Shown: one piece after another, positions 11,629-22,480 of the stretch
Numbering within the stretch: position 1 is the first letter of the stretch
Layout of the letters: every line of letters starts with the position of its first letter
NCBI GenBank assembly: GCA_014281115.1
Contig: JACONQ010000006.1
Span: forward strand, 1,550,001-1,614,000
DNA from: Laburnicola sp. R22_1
Taxonomy: Eukaryota > Ascomycota > Dothideomycetes > Pleosporales > Didymosphaeriaceae
Length of the DNA: 64,000 bases
Reading direction: 5' to 3'
Notes under the pieces: generated by a model
Database searches by the model: none
The model's input: the letters and a program-made list of their open reading frames with translations, nothing else
What the model was told of the DNA's origin: nothing
Made by a program: the position numbers and the translations under genes

Positions 11629-13500
11629 ATGAGCTCAATTGAGGCTGCAATTAAAGAAATAGAATCGCTAAGGTCAGAAGAATCTTTCTCTTATACTAAG
11701 ATCGCTAGCAAGCATGGCGTTGATCAAAGTACGCTGTCGCGAAGGCACCAAGCGATTCAAACAACGCGTGCAACTGCGGGGTTTAACCGACGGAAACTCA
11801 GTCCCCAACAAGAGCAGGAGCTTGTACAATACATTGAAGGGCTTACAGCGCGTCACTTGCCACCCACAAGAGAGATGATACGAAATTTCGCGTCAACAAT
11901 AGCCAAGGAGCCAGTGAGCGAGAGCTGGGTTACTCGCTTCATTAACCGACACAACATCCATCTAATCTCTTAATGGGCAGCTGGTATGGACAGCAATCGC
12001 CACCAAGCCGACTCAGGGGATAAATACAGCCTGTATTTTGATCTCCTGGGTGCCAAAATTAAGGAATATGACATCGAGCCTCGTCACACGTATAATATGG
12101 ATGAAAAAGGCTTCTTAATTGGTATCACTAGCCGATCAAAACAAGTGTTCAGCAGACGAATGTGGAAGAATAAGGAGGTTATAGCATCTCTCTAAGATGG
12201 CTCTTGTGAATGGATTACCCTCCTAGCGTGTGTTTGCGCTAATGGATTAGCCTTGCCGCCAAGCCTTATCTATTAGGCTACTAACAAGGCTATACAATCA
12301 AGCTAGGTAGAGGATATTAAGGCAGGAGAGCACTTAGTATATATTTCCTCGTCGCCTTTAGGCTGGACAAACAACGATATTGGCCTTGCCTGGCTTAAAC
12401 AGGTGTTTGATCGCTACACTAAGGTAAAAGCTCGACGGTCTTACCAGTTACTCATCCTTGATGGCCATGGATCTCACGTTACTATGGATTTTATCGACTA
12501 TTGCGACCGTAACAGGATACTCCTAGCCATCTTCCCCCCTCATTCAACCCACACACTTCAGCCACTTGATGTGGTTCTATTTAAGCCTCTATCAACTGCG
12601 TACTCAAAGGAGCTATCAGATCACCTCCACCAGAGCCAGGGACTCCTCCCTATTAAGAAAGGGGACTTCTTCCCTCTATTCTGGGAGGCCTGGACAAGCT
12701 CTTTTAAGGAGGAGACGATACTTAAGTCTTTTGAAGCAACAGGCATATCACCATTCAACCTAGAGGTTATACTCAAAAGGTTCACCAACACTACCCTAGA
12801 TGAGCAGGAATCGCGAGAGAGCTCTACGTCAGTACTTAGCGGATCTAACTGGCGTAAACTAGACCGCCTTGTACGATCCGCAGTAGAAGATCAGAGTAGT
12901 AAGGACGCGCAGAAGCTTAGCTGCTCACTCCACCACATCTCAGTTCAAAATGAGTTACTTCACCATGAGATTGCTGGGTTAAGAGAGGCTCTTACTACGA
13001 AAAAGAAGCACAAGAAGAAGGGAAAACCTCTAGACCTGCAACAACGTCAAGAGTACTATGGGGGGGCGGTTTTCTGGTCACCAAGGAAGGTTAGGGAGGC
13101 TCGCGTACGTCAGTCTGTAAAGGAACAAGAGGAGAAGGAGCAGAAGCTTCAAAAAGCTGAGAAGGCTGAGTTGAAGAAGGCAGCTAAGCTATGCAAGGAG
13201 AAAATTGCAGAGGAGAAGCGTGTGGCGAGGGAGGCAGCCAAGGTAGCTAAGGAGAAGGAGAAGGCTGAGAAGGCAGCAGAGCGTGCTCGCCAGAGAGAAG
13301 CTCGCGACGATGCAAAAGCTCTACAATCTACCCAAAAGGGTAAGAGAAAGGCCTCGCAGCCATCTATATAGAGCAACAAGCGTCAGAAACGCGTAGTTAA
13401 TACTATAACTACTCAGGAGGCTTCAGGTGCCGCATCAGCAGCTCCACCCAAGACCACGCGGCATGGCCGCAACGTTAAGCTTCCAAGTAAATATAAGTAG
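11629..13500 (+). pseudogene. pogo/Fot-like DDE transposase, inactivated
   Basis: One frame of 1872 nt (623 codons) starting MSSIEAAIKEIES. It has a psq-type helix-turn-helix (KIASKHGVDQSTLSRRHQ), a CENP-B-type second HTH (LSPQQEQELVQYIE...ESWVTRFINRH) and a DDE core with the three acidic positions visible in YNMDEKGF, LILDGHGSH and LQPLDVVLF. The tail is a Lys/Glu-rich coiled coil. In-frame stops occur at about 11971, 12193, two between 12270 and 12310, and 13369. Most fit C-to-T or G-to-A change. The 322-codon segment 12403-13371 is open but lacks the DNA-binding domain. Confidence 0.9.
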
Positions 13501-13604
13501 CACAGGTGAATCGCAAGCATCAAAATAGTACTCTACTACAAAATCTTGTAATAATAGCGATTTTGTGTGGCTCTGCAGCCTTATTTTAGTTAAGCTGCTA
13601 TGGT

Positions 13605-13652
13605 GTTCAGCGGGGCGTTGACTGAATCCGGGCGTTGAGTGCACGGACACAG
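13605..13652. repeat. Right terminal inverted repeat of pogo element 1
   Basis: Reverse complement of 11540-11587, ending at the TA duplication 13653-13654. Confidence 0.9.
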
Positions 13653-13654
13653 TA

Positions 13655-14161
13655 CACTTCCCCGCAGCGCCAATCCGTCTACGCAAGGCAGGTATTTAAC
13701 TACGCTTGGCAACTACAATCCAGATCACTGTCTCTCTCATCGTACGATTGTAGTACACCGATAAACTGCGGCGCGGAGAAGACAATTTTTACGCCCGATA
13801 CCAAAAAACCAACACACAACGCCTTAGCGGGCATGTTCCATTATATGCAAAATAAAGACAGGGAGGATGGATACCTGAAATAACAAGCTCTTAGAGATAG
13901 GCGTAAGCCGTCACACTTGGCGTGCACTCTCCTGGTAAGTAGCTAGATCTGGAATACCTCGCCAGCCGATTCTTTTAATTTTTTATAGGTGTCGGGTAAG
14001 AGTTGAAGTGCGTTTTTGGCCTTCGTGTCGCCTATCTGGGGGAACACACAGGACAAATTGTTGTTCTAGTACTTCACGTCGTTCATTGGCCACAATAAGA
14101 CTTAGGGTTAGGGTTAGGCCTATTTACCCACACCAATATAGAAGTTCCTACCAACTTCTCC
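13655..14161. other. Gene-free spacer between pogo element 1 and Copia
   Basis: No convincing gene. An open frame to 13883 ends MFHYMQNKDREDGYLK but has no recognisable family and starts inside the pogo end. The stretch has normal base composition, so it is not RIP-degraded. A short telomere-like tract lies at 14102-14118. The last five bases, tctcc (14157-14161), are the Copia target duplication. Confidence 0.6.
14102..14118 (+). repeat. Short interstitial telomere-like tract
   Basis: ttagggttagggttagg, nearly three units of the fungal telomere repeat TTAGGG, in otherwise non-repetitive sequence 44 bp from the Copia insertion. Three units can arise by chance or by break repair. Confidence 0.6.
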
Positions 14162-14314
14162 TGTGACGGATTTTAGGTGATTACGTCAGCGGTGCTGTGA
14201 TTACGTCAGCGCCTTGGCCCGTGCTCTACTCAGGAGTATACGGGGCTCCCATAGCTCAATAGTTACAATCAACAATTGCCTCAACTTTCGACTAAGGATC
14301 TCAACGCTCCAACA
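14162..14314 (+). repeat. 5' LTR of Copia element
   Basis: 153 bp, begins TGTGACGG and ends CCAACA (TG...CA). Matches the 3' LTR throughout on reading. Confidence 0.96.
14179..14210 (+). promoter_or_regulatory. Two CRE-like boxes in the LTR
   Basis: The motif gtgattacgtcagcg occurs twice, 20 bp apart, with TTACGTCA cores at 14181-14188 and 14201-14208 (TGACGTAA on the other strand, the binding-site type of ATF/CREB bZIP factors). The 3' LTR repeats them at 19439 and 19459. The position in U3 suggests a promoter element, possibly stress-responsive; that role is inferred. Confidence 0.5.
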
Positions 14315-14335
14315 GTTATGAGCCCGGTCTGCACC
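14315..14335 (+). other. Primer binding site, tRNA-iMet anticodon half
   Basis: gttatgagcccgg directly follows the 5' LTR. Its complement, ccgggctcataac, resembles the anticodon stem-loop of a Met tRNA with the CAT anticodon. Priming from an internal half of initiator tRNA-Met is known for Drosophila copia and yeast Ty5. The match was judged from memory of tRNA structure. Confidence 0.6.
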
Positions 14336-14506
14336 TACTAAAGGCTGCCTACTCAACTGCAATTATTCACGACAACTTTACGACTTTTACGATCCCGCGA
14401 TCCAACGATCCAGCGATCTGACGACGATCCCGCGATCCATTGATCCAGCGATCTCACACAAACAATCTCGCGATACCCGCGTACGACTCTCGCGACGAGT
14501 GACACG

Positions 14507-17500
14507 ATGGCGACAGAAGAGTCCACAACAATGCGTGTCACAGTCGTCCTCAGCAAGCCTAAGGACTGGCAGGCATGGATCCATTTGCGCAAAGACGCAG
14601 CACAACAACAAGAGCTTTGGCAGTACTGCAACCCAGACGTCGCTACAGCTGATCTGCCAGAGTTGACAGAGCCTATAGAGCCTACAGCGCATCCTTACAA
14701 AGTCAACAAGGAGCCTAGTAAGCACTATCTTAACACCGACCTTAGCGACGTCGAATTCCAACACTATCATTTTGCATACGATCGTTACAACAAGCACCTT
14801 GCTAGCTACAACAGAAAGAAGCAGGGCCTTCAAAACCTGAATACAGAGATCAGTAAGACAATTAACAAGCGTCATATTTATCTAATACAAGACAAAGACA
14901 CGCCACACGCGCGGCTTGTCACCCTCAAGGCGCATCTCGCGCCATCAACAGCAGTTCACCGACGTGATCTGATCGACAAATACAAGCGTCTTTGTGTCCC
15001 ACCAAAGTCGCGCAATATCGAAGACTGGTTACGCTCATGGGTTGAGATAACCAATCAATGCATGAAGATCAATCTGCCCGACGTCGAAGGCACGCGCGCG
15101 CAGGAGGATTTCTTGCAGGCGATCAAAGGCGTGGATCCCGACTACGCTACACCTAAGCTTATCGAGCTGTTCGACCAGGAGAACAAGGGCACAGAGATAG
15201 CGACGCTGGAGAACTACGTCGCTGCATATACAACGTACTATCGTCGAGTTCGACCGTCATCTCAAAAGCTCACGAGCATGGCTGGCGATCTGGGCGTAGC
15301 AAAGACTCAGAGCGACAACAAAGCAAACAACAAGCCTGCTACACCAACTTGTCTCTGCGGCTTAATACACTAGTTTGGACAATGCTACTATCTTAATAAG
15401 GATAGTCCTCATCGTCCACACAACTTTCGTGAAGATCCCGCTATTCGTCAGCGCATAGATCAAGCGTTACGAAATAAGAAGCTGCTCGAGCAAGTACAGC
15501 GAGCAGTCAATAGGACAAACAAGTCTCTTTCGTCAAAGTCAGCGTCTTCGACGCCTCCGACGCCTGCGACGACTGCGACAATTCAACTGGATAACGGCAA
15601 TCCACCTAGCTACGGTTGAGCTGCCTTTGCCTGCGATCTCTACAGCATGGCAATAATCACACCGGACGTGCGATCTGACAGCGTCTCGGAGGAGCGATCC
15701 ACCAACGACAGTTTCAATCTAACTGTCGCAGCAATTAACGACGACACCATGTCGCTGCGAGACCGATGGATTGTCGATCCTGGCTCCAACACCCACGTCA
15801 TCAATTCTCCCGACTGGGTAGGCTAGGAGCAGGAGCGCGTTAAGGATACCGGCATGACAATTGGCGCAGGTAAACACCAATACGAAATCGAGGCTTGGGG
15901 CAAGGTTACCCTTATAGCCAACACGCCAAATGGACCAACGCCTTTACAGATTTCTCACGTAGCTCTCGTACGCGGCTTCATCACCAGCGTCATTGGACTA
16001 GGACGTTGTCGAGATATTGGAGTTCATTTTGACTCAGGCAGAGATGCGCTGTACAACAAAGACGGCGTTATTGCTCACTTAGAGTATCGCAAGGGCCACT
16101 GGCTAGTCGACGCCGACGCGTCGCGCCGTCCATCAAAGTCGTCCTTGATCGCAATAGCCACCCGCCTATCGACTACTTCAAAGACTCAAGAGATCTCTCC
16201 AAAACTTGCTCATCAGATCTGGGGCCATCCAGGCCGCAAAGTCGTCAATCACCTGTCTGACAACGTCGACGGCGTGAAGGTGAACCCGACGGGTTCACCG
16301 CAACAAGATTTCTGTCAAATTTGTACAGAGTCAAAACTCACAGAGCAGGTTTCCCGCCGTACGCCGCAAGACGCCGTTCGTCCTTTCTACCGAATCTCGG
16401 TCGACGTTATACAACTGCGACAACAAGGAGAGTCGTGCTACAATGGAGACAAATGGGGTGTTCATGCCGTCTGTCAGTACTCTCGCTGGCATGAGGCAGA
16501 TACCTTTGCAACAAAGTCGGAGGCTCAACTCCGCCGCTGGCTCCAAAACCTCATACGACGGATCCAGCGTCAATACAACTGTGACGTTATCGCTCTCAAG
16601 CTTGACGCAGAGCGCGGTATCGTCTACTTTGCAGAGCGACTTTGTGCTGACCTAGGTATACGCTTTGAGCTTCGCGCTCCAGATACGCCAGCTCAGAATG
16701 GAGGAGCAGAGATCGCTGGCAAAGTCATCATGACAAAGGCACGAGCTCTACGCCTACAGGGCAATCTGCCGGAGCGACTGTCGAACGAGATGACAAAGAC
16801 GGCAGCATACTTGATCAATCGAACGCCGACAGCGATCCTCAACTGGCGTACGCCATATGAGGTTGTCTGGGGCAAGAAACCAGCGACTAGCCATCTCCGT
16901 CCAATTGGCTGTCGCGCGTACGTCCTCAACAAACACCTGCCGCGCGGAGCAAAGACAGCCTCACGCGCTCTAATCGGTCATCTTGTAGGCTACGACAGTA
17001 CAAACGTCTTCAGGATCTGGCTACCCACAAAGGATCGCGTTGTCCGCACCCGCGACGTCGTGTTTGACGCATCAACCTTTTACGAAGGTCGCGATGGCTA
17101 TGCCGACGACAACGTGATAGAGGAGGTAATCGAGCTGCTGGATGTCCCAGAGACTTACGACGACGACGATATCTCCATTGACGAGCTCATGACAACACGT
17201 CAGCGACGTATACACGACAAAACCACTACAATTACGGCACCATTAGTTACACCGACGCCCTCAACAAAGCCGTCGGTGGGGGGTGAGTTAATCGACTCGC
17301 TCGACAAAGTTGACAAATCCATCAAATACAATACCACAGTAGATTATCTTGCAGGACGTTCTACAACGAGAAATTATCGTCCGTCGCCTACGCAGCAAGA
17401 CGCCACTGGTCAGTTGGCCACCGAGATCGAAGGCTATATACCTGATCGACGCGACAACAACGCGCCACGTCGACGCGATCTAGATCTCTCGCAAGACAAT

Positions 17501-19294
17501 ATCGTCACCACAAAGCGTGTGCGTAAGGCACCCGCTCATCTAGGCAATCCCAAGACTCACGCAATTCAACTGGGAGCACAAAACGTAGAGTCGTACTTAC
17601 GTACCTTTGCTGCAATTACGATCAACAACGACAAGGCAGACGACTTTCGAATCCACCAAAGTCAGTTGCCGCCTCCCCCGCAGCATATAGGTCAGCTCAA
17701 GACCCATCCACATGGTGAGCAGTTTATGAAAGCTGCTGAGCGTGAGTATCAAGAGGTCTGGGGTAAGGGCTGCTTCCGCAAGACCTCAGCAACGCTACAA
17801 TCCGCGCTGGACGAAGGCGTGGAGGTGATCCCGCTCATGTGGGTATTCGCATACAAGATCAATGAGGATGGCTACCTCTACAAATACAAAGCTCGACTCG
17901 TCGCGCGAGGCGACTTGCAGGAGCAGTTTGGCGACACGTACGCGGCTACGCTTGCCGCACGCACCTTTCGAGCAGTTGTCGCGATTGCCAATTACTTTGG
18001 ATTGGAGCTCAAGCAGTACGACGTACCCAACGCTTTCCTTAACTCCATGCTCGATCGCAAGCTCTACGCAAAGACGCCTGACGGTTTCAAAGAGGACGGT
18101 GATCTCCTGGAGGTGCTGCGCGCCCTCTACGGTTTGAAAGACGCGCCGCTTCTATGGTACAACACGTTTCGAGTAGCAATTGAGCAGCTGGGGCTCAGAC
18201 GCGTCAACGGCTTCCCCTGCTTATACGTCAACGAGTGGCTCATCTTGTTCGTCTACGTCGACGATATTGTTATGGCCTTTCATCAATCAAACGCCTCACT
18301 ACACCACAAACTCGAGAGCCAACTCAAGGATCGCTTTGGTATCAAGGCAATGGGAGACCTGTCCTGGTTCTTGGGGGTGAGGGTTATACGAGACCGCTCA
18401 AAGCAGAAGCTTTGGCTTATACAAGACACGTACATTGACAAGGTTTGCAAGAAATACGGCATCCAACTAGCAGGCCATAAGAAACCCGAGTTTCCACTGG
18501 ACGTCAACTCGCTCGACAAGTCGCTCGAGGAGACTGACGCTAGCCGCACAAAGCTTTATCAGGAGCTTGTCGGCCACCTGGCATATATTACATGCTGGAC
18601 GCGACCTGACGTCGCTCGTAGTCACGTCGTACTTGCTTGCCATCTCACCAATCCCGGACAGTCGCATATCGCAGCAGTACAACGCGTCTGGCGTTACCTG
18701 CTGGCGACTCAGTATTACGCTATCGAAGGATTCTATGACGACAATATTACAGAGGTAGTCTCTGACGAGCAGGGCTATCGCGATCCATTGTTCTTTGGGG
18801 CATCAGATGCCTCATACGCCGACGATCAGGAGACTCGTCGTAGCTCACAAGGCCAGTGCTTCTTCCTCTATGGCATGATCGTCGACTGGAAGGCTACTGT
18901 CCAGCGTACAGTCACCAAATCAACCACAGAATCAGAGCTATTGTCCATCTCATTTGCTGGATCGCAGATGGCAGAGTGGCTTCGCTTCTTTAACGGTATC
19001 TCATTCAAAACAGGCGTACTGCCTACGATATACTGTGACAACCAGCAGACGGTGGGAATCGTCAACAAGGATCTAGATCGGCTCCATACAAAGCTCCGCC
19101 ACGTCGATATCCATCAACTCTGGATACGACAAGAAGTAGAGCGTCAACGACTCGTAGTCAAATGGGTCCCCACCGACAAGATGGCTGCCGACGGCCTCAC
19201 CAAGATTCTCTCAAAAGCCAAGCATCAGGAGTTTATACGACAGCTCCATCTAGTCAATATTGCTCAGCGTTTACAGGGCGATTTACGACAGTGA
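14507..19294 (+). pseudogene. Copia gag-pol polyprotein with three in-frame stops
   Basis: Gag and Pol share one frame from ATG 14507 to the stop at 19294 (about 1595 codons). It is interrupted by TAG at 15371, TGA at 15617 and TAG at 15824. Gag ends in a zinc knuckle, CLCG..H....C, and the first stop falls inside it. Protease has WIVDPGSNTHV at about 15770. Integrase follows with HQIWGHPG, a CQIC zinc ligand pair and PAQNGGAE. Reverse transcriptase has VARGDLQE, YDVPNAFLN, ALYGLKDAP and FVYVDDIV. RNase H has YCDNQQTVG and DGLTK. The 1146-codon stretch 15854-19294 is fully open. Readthrough is possible in principle, but three point mutations is the simpler reading. Confidence 0.93.
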
Positions 19295-19409
19295 CATCAG
19301 TGGCGTTTGAGTCAACAATTACGACGTCAATTGCAACACCAACAATCAACAAAAACAGCCTATACAAGGATATTTCCAGCTTTAATTAATCTCACGATCC
19401 TCTTAAAGC

Positions 19410-19419
19410 TGAGGGGGTG
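19410..19419 (+). other. Polypurine tract
   Basis: tgagggggtg abuts the 3' LTR start at 19420, the expected site for plus-strand priming. Confidence 0.7.
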
Positions 19420-19572
19420 TGTGACGGATTTTAGGTGATTACGTCAGCGGTGCTGTGATTACGTCAGCGCCTTGGCCCGTGCTCTACTCAGGAGTATACG
19501 GGGCTCCCATAGCTCAATAGTTACAATCAACAATTGCCTCAACTTTCGACTAAGGATCTCAACGCTCCAACA
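19420..19572 (+). repeat. 3' LTR of Copia element
   Basis: Same 153 bp as 14162-14314, followed by target duplication tctcc at 19573-19577. Confidence 0.96.
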
Positions 19573-19590
19573 TCTCCTTTAAACAGACAA

Positions 19591-19834
19591 AGAAGTATGC
19601 ACAACTAAAATAACGCCAAAGCCACAGACCAAACTACACACACTTTCCGCTTACGCCAATGCCTCCACCCAAAGAAGTATGCACAACCGAAATATCGCCA
19701 ACTCCACAGACCAAGCTACACACACACATTCCAGTTACCCCAACGCCTCCACCCAAAGAAGTATGCACAACCGAAATATCATAACTCCGCAGACCAAGCT
19801 ACACACACAAATTCCAGTTACCCCAACGCCTCCA
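19591..19834. repeat. Minisatellite, about 83-bp unit, three copies
   Basis: The phrase agaagtatgcacaac starts at 19591, 19673 and 19757, giving periods of 82 and 84 bp. Each unit ends in cgcctccacc. The last unit overlaps the 3' end of the transporter gene, whose final codons and stop (19818-19834, minus strand) lie inside the array. The Copia element inserted at the outer edge of the array. Confidence 0.8.
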
Positions 19835-21545
19835 CCATCCTCCCCCTCCACCTGGATCCAAACCGCCCCATCGCCCACACAACCAGCAACCCAGTCGAGA
19901 CACTCCACACCCCCAAAATCGTCATAAACCAACCATTCCCAATGCTATCAATAGCCGACTCCGCCACCAACGCCCCCGTAAAACTACATATATTCCTGAC
20001 AAAATTATTAATCGCGATGCCCGCCGACGCACGCTTGGGCATAAACTCAGTCAACATGGTAGAGCTCAAGCTGAAGATGAGCATGGAGCCGACGCCGAAG
20101 AAGAAATTCGCAACCATGGGCACGATCCAGATGACGCCGTGCTGGACCGTCCAGCCGTACCAGAGGAGCGCGCTGGGCCAGAGGACGGCCGCGATCCACG
20201 CGTTTTCTCGCATGCGGTCTTCGGGCCGGAGGAGCAGTTTGCCGTAGGAGTCGTAGCGGCCGGCTTTGCGGGCTTCGCGGTGCATGATTTTGTCGATCCA
20301 GCGGCCGCCGAAGATGCTCGTGAGGATGTAGCCCATGGAGACCGGGATGTAGAGAAGGCCGACGATGATGGTTTTGAAGTTGTAGGGGGCGGCGGAGAAG
20401 GAGGCTTGGATGCTGATGTTTAGGCAGTAGAGGGAGCCGAAGGTTATGGAGGCGTAGTAGACTGTTAGGGCGACGGGCGGGTAGCGGAGCCAAGTAAGTA
20501 CGACGAGCGGGTCGAGGAATATGCGGCGGAGCGTTTGGAGCATAGATTTCGTCTTGAGTTGGACTGATTGGCACGTCGAGACACGGGTAAGATCGGATTC
20601 CGTGGGGGTTCCCTTCGAGGTAGGCTGGGATGCTTGCGGAGCGTCTGTAGTCGGTCCTTCCCGGGGGAGTGTTTCCGGAAGCGCAAATATTATCCCGATG
20701 AGAGTTAGGCCGCCGTATATTACCAGGAACCACTGTGTACTGCGAAACCCCAAAGTCTGAGTAAGAATACCGCCGATTATGGGGGCGAAAAGCGGCCCGC
20801 ATAACGGACCTAGATAGAACACGCCCATCGCTTTTCCACGATCTTTCGGCTCCCACAGATCTGCCACACTTCCTGCGCCCACAGCTTGGACACTCGCGGC
20901 GGCTCCGCCTGAAAATGTCCGCATGACTATCAACATGGCCATGTTCGTCGACAGCGCGGACAGGATAGCAAAAAGGGTAAAAACCGTAAACGAGATGATG
21001 TATATCGTGCGTCTGCCCGCTGTCTCCGAGAAAGAGGACCACCATAGCGGGAAGATAGACATGGATAGCATGTACAGAGCGACACTCATATTAGTAACCG
21101 TTGGTGAAGCCCCAAAAACTGTAGCAATGTCATGTAGCGCCGGCATGACGACAGCAGAACCCATCGGTGCAGCCATAGCACAAAAGGCCACAATCGTCGT
21201 GATGAGCCATTTCGTCTTCCGGGCATAATGATGCGAGTTTTCGACCTCGGGAATAATAGTCAAACGGCCGAATAAGCCTCTCCGATCTTTTCGCTGCACA
21301 ATTACCGCCTCAGGGATTACTGAGGTCGTCCTCGAGACCGTCGATGGTGGCCCATATCTTGTTGTGGCTTTCTTCTCATCGCGCTCGGATATGGAGGTGG
21401 CCTTTGAGTGTGTTGATATCGCATCGTCTTCAGATGTAGCGTCCGTCTCTTTTGCGTCATCTTGTAGGTCGTTGAAATCCACCGTGTCCTCTATGCGATG
21501 TTGTTCGTGGTACGATCCTGGTGACTGCTTTTCGAGATCTGGCAT
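19818..21545 (-). CDS. MFS drug:H+ antiporter (DHA1, 12-TM type)
   Basis: An intronless 575-residue protein starting MPDLEKQSPGS. About 110 polar N-terminal residues (Ser/Thr/Asp-rich, KATSISERDEKK) precede the first membrane helix, WLITTIVAFCAMAAPMG. The MFS signature loop appears as SETAGRRTIYII (residues about 170-182), and the helix 4/5 region has RTFSGGAAASVQAVGAGSVADLW followed by KAMGVFYLGPLCGPLFAPIIGG, typical of Qdr/Flr-like DHA1 exporters. A cytoplasmic loop after helix 6 is hydrophilic (TDAPQASQPTSKG). Likely a plasma-membrane multidrug or metabolite exporter; the substrate is unknown. The last codons lie inside a minisatellite, so the C-terminus could vary between strains. Confidence 0.9.
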   Translation of the reverse strand: MPDLEKQSPGSYHEQHRIEDTVDFNDLQDDAKETDATSEDDAISTHSKATSISERDEKKATTRYGPPSTVSRTTSVIPEAVIVQRKDRRGLFGRLTIIPEVENSHHYARKTKWLITTIVAFCAMAAPMGSAVVMPALHDIATVFGASPTVTNMSVALYMLSMSIFPLWWSSFSETAGRRTIYIISFTVFTLFAILSALSTNMAMLIVMRTFSGGAAASVQAVGAGSVADLWEPKDRGKAMGVFYLGPLCGPLFAPIIGGILTQTLGFRSTQWFLVIYGGLTLIGIIFALPETLPREGPTTDAPQASQPTSKGTPTESDLTRVSTCQSVQLKTKSMLQTLRRIFLDPLVVLTWLRYPPVALTVYYASITFGSLYCLNISIQASFSAAPYNFKTIIVGLLYIPVSMGYILTSIFGGRWIDKIMHREARKAGRYDSYGKLLLRPEDRMRENAWIAAVLWPSALLWYGWTVQHGVIWIVPMVANFFFGVGSMLIFSLSSTMLTEFMPKRASAGIAINNFVRNICSFTGALVAESAIDSIGNGWFMTILGVWSVSTGLLVVWAMGRFGSRWRGRMVEALG

Positions 21546-22480
21546 CTTGAAAGAAAACTTGGTGGCGAGAAGATACGTAAAGGCCGGGGTAGGCTTTCCG
21601 TTCGTTTATCCGAGAGTCGGAAGCAAGTATCCGTCGCTTTGGCACGAGATCAACCCAAGTCTTACTCTGTGAGCTAACCAACCAGTTCTCGTTCAGTAAT
21701 CAGTGTCTTCTATCGTCCAGGTCGGTTGAAGGGGGGTAGAGTAATAGCAGAGCAGTTGTAGTTGTGTAGGAGACTTGGGAGCAGCACGCAGGTTTACAAC
21801 GGACTGCTCTCTGCAGAAACACTGGGGCCGATCCGCTGGTCTCAATTGAAGTCGTTTGACCGGATCGCGGGAGGGCGCCGCTTGCAAATCGTAGATTGGC
21901 GGGTCCACGGTCCCATGGATCATTATCGGCTACCAACCTTGTTCCGGCATAACTGCACGGGTATAACATGGTACGTCGTGGTTATTCCCGGGTTGTCACG
22001 ATGTCTAGGCGTGAAGGTTGCTGAACGCGTTGGAGGTACTTTTTGGGCCGGTGAACTACTGGGCGGGATGATGCCCCCAAACTGATGAGAGGTGAGACGG
22101 AAGACGCCGTCATGACGTCGTTCCTGGAGCTAGGTATTAGTGTTCTCACCACCTGGGCACGTCTGAATCCATGTGAATCCACGCAATCCATGGATGTCAG
22201 ACGTCAACTAGTGGTTGACCTTTACGATAGCTTCGCAAGCGTCCCGCCCGTTCTCACAATTTCGGTGTATTCCTGTCGTGATCCGTGGATCCGTGGATCG
22301 GTCCACGGGTGGTCCCAGGCCACGGGCCCCGGCGTGGACACGACCATGTGATTTCACGTGATACCCTTAGCGCCCGTAGCCGCACCACACGGCCGAATTC
22401 CTCCCCGCACCCACAACCCCGCCATAACAGCAACCCTTACCACCAATTCCACACCACATCGCCCCAAGATATCAACGAGA
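21546..22480. other. Intergenic region between divergent genes
   Basis: This 935-bp region separates the transporter start (minus, 21545) and the methyltransferase start (plus, 22481), so it holds both promoters. A small repetitive, partly palindromic patch of gatccgtggatcc and its complement lies at 22279-22318. No other gene or element is recognisable. Confidence 0.6.

Larger units (their letters stand above)
11540..13652 (+). mobile_element. pogo-superfamily DNA transposon (element 1)
   Basis: A 2113-bp element with 48-bp terminal inverted repeats (11540-11587 and 13605-13652; outer sequence CTGTGTCCGTGCACTCAACG) that match perfectly by eye. It is flanked by TA on both sides (11538-11539 and 13653-13654), the target duplication expected of Tc1/mariner/pogo elements. 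It carries one transposase frame with several stops. Confidence 0.93.
14162..19572 (+). mobile_element. Full-length Copia LTR retrotransposon with identical-looking LTRs
   Basis: A 5411-bp element. The LTRs 14162-14314 and 19420-19572 (153 bp each, TGTGACGG...CCAACA) agree at every base by eye. A 5-bp target duplication tctcc flanks it at 14157-14161 and 19573-19577. A primer binding site, one gag-pol reading frame and a purine-rich tract (gagggggtg) before the 3' LTR complete the structure. Domain order protease, integrase, reverse transcriptase, RNase H makes it Copia/Ty1. LTR identity implies a recent insertion. Three in-frame stops mean this copy is probably not autonomous. Confidence 0.97.

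Noticed and set aside
20047..21045. A 332-codon minus-strand frame overlapping the DHA1 transporter.
   Set aside because: Off-frame shadow, rich in Arg/Pro/His from the GC-rich third positions of the real gene; no family features.
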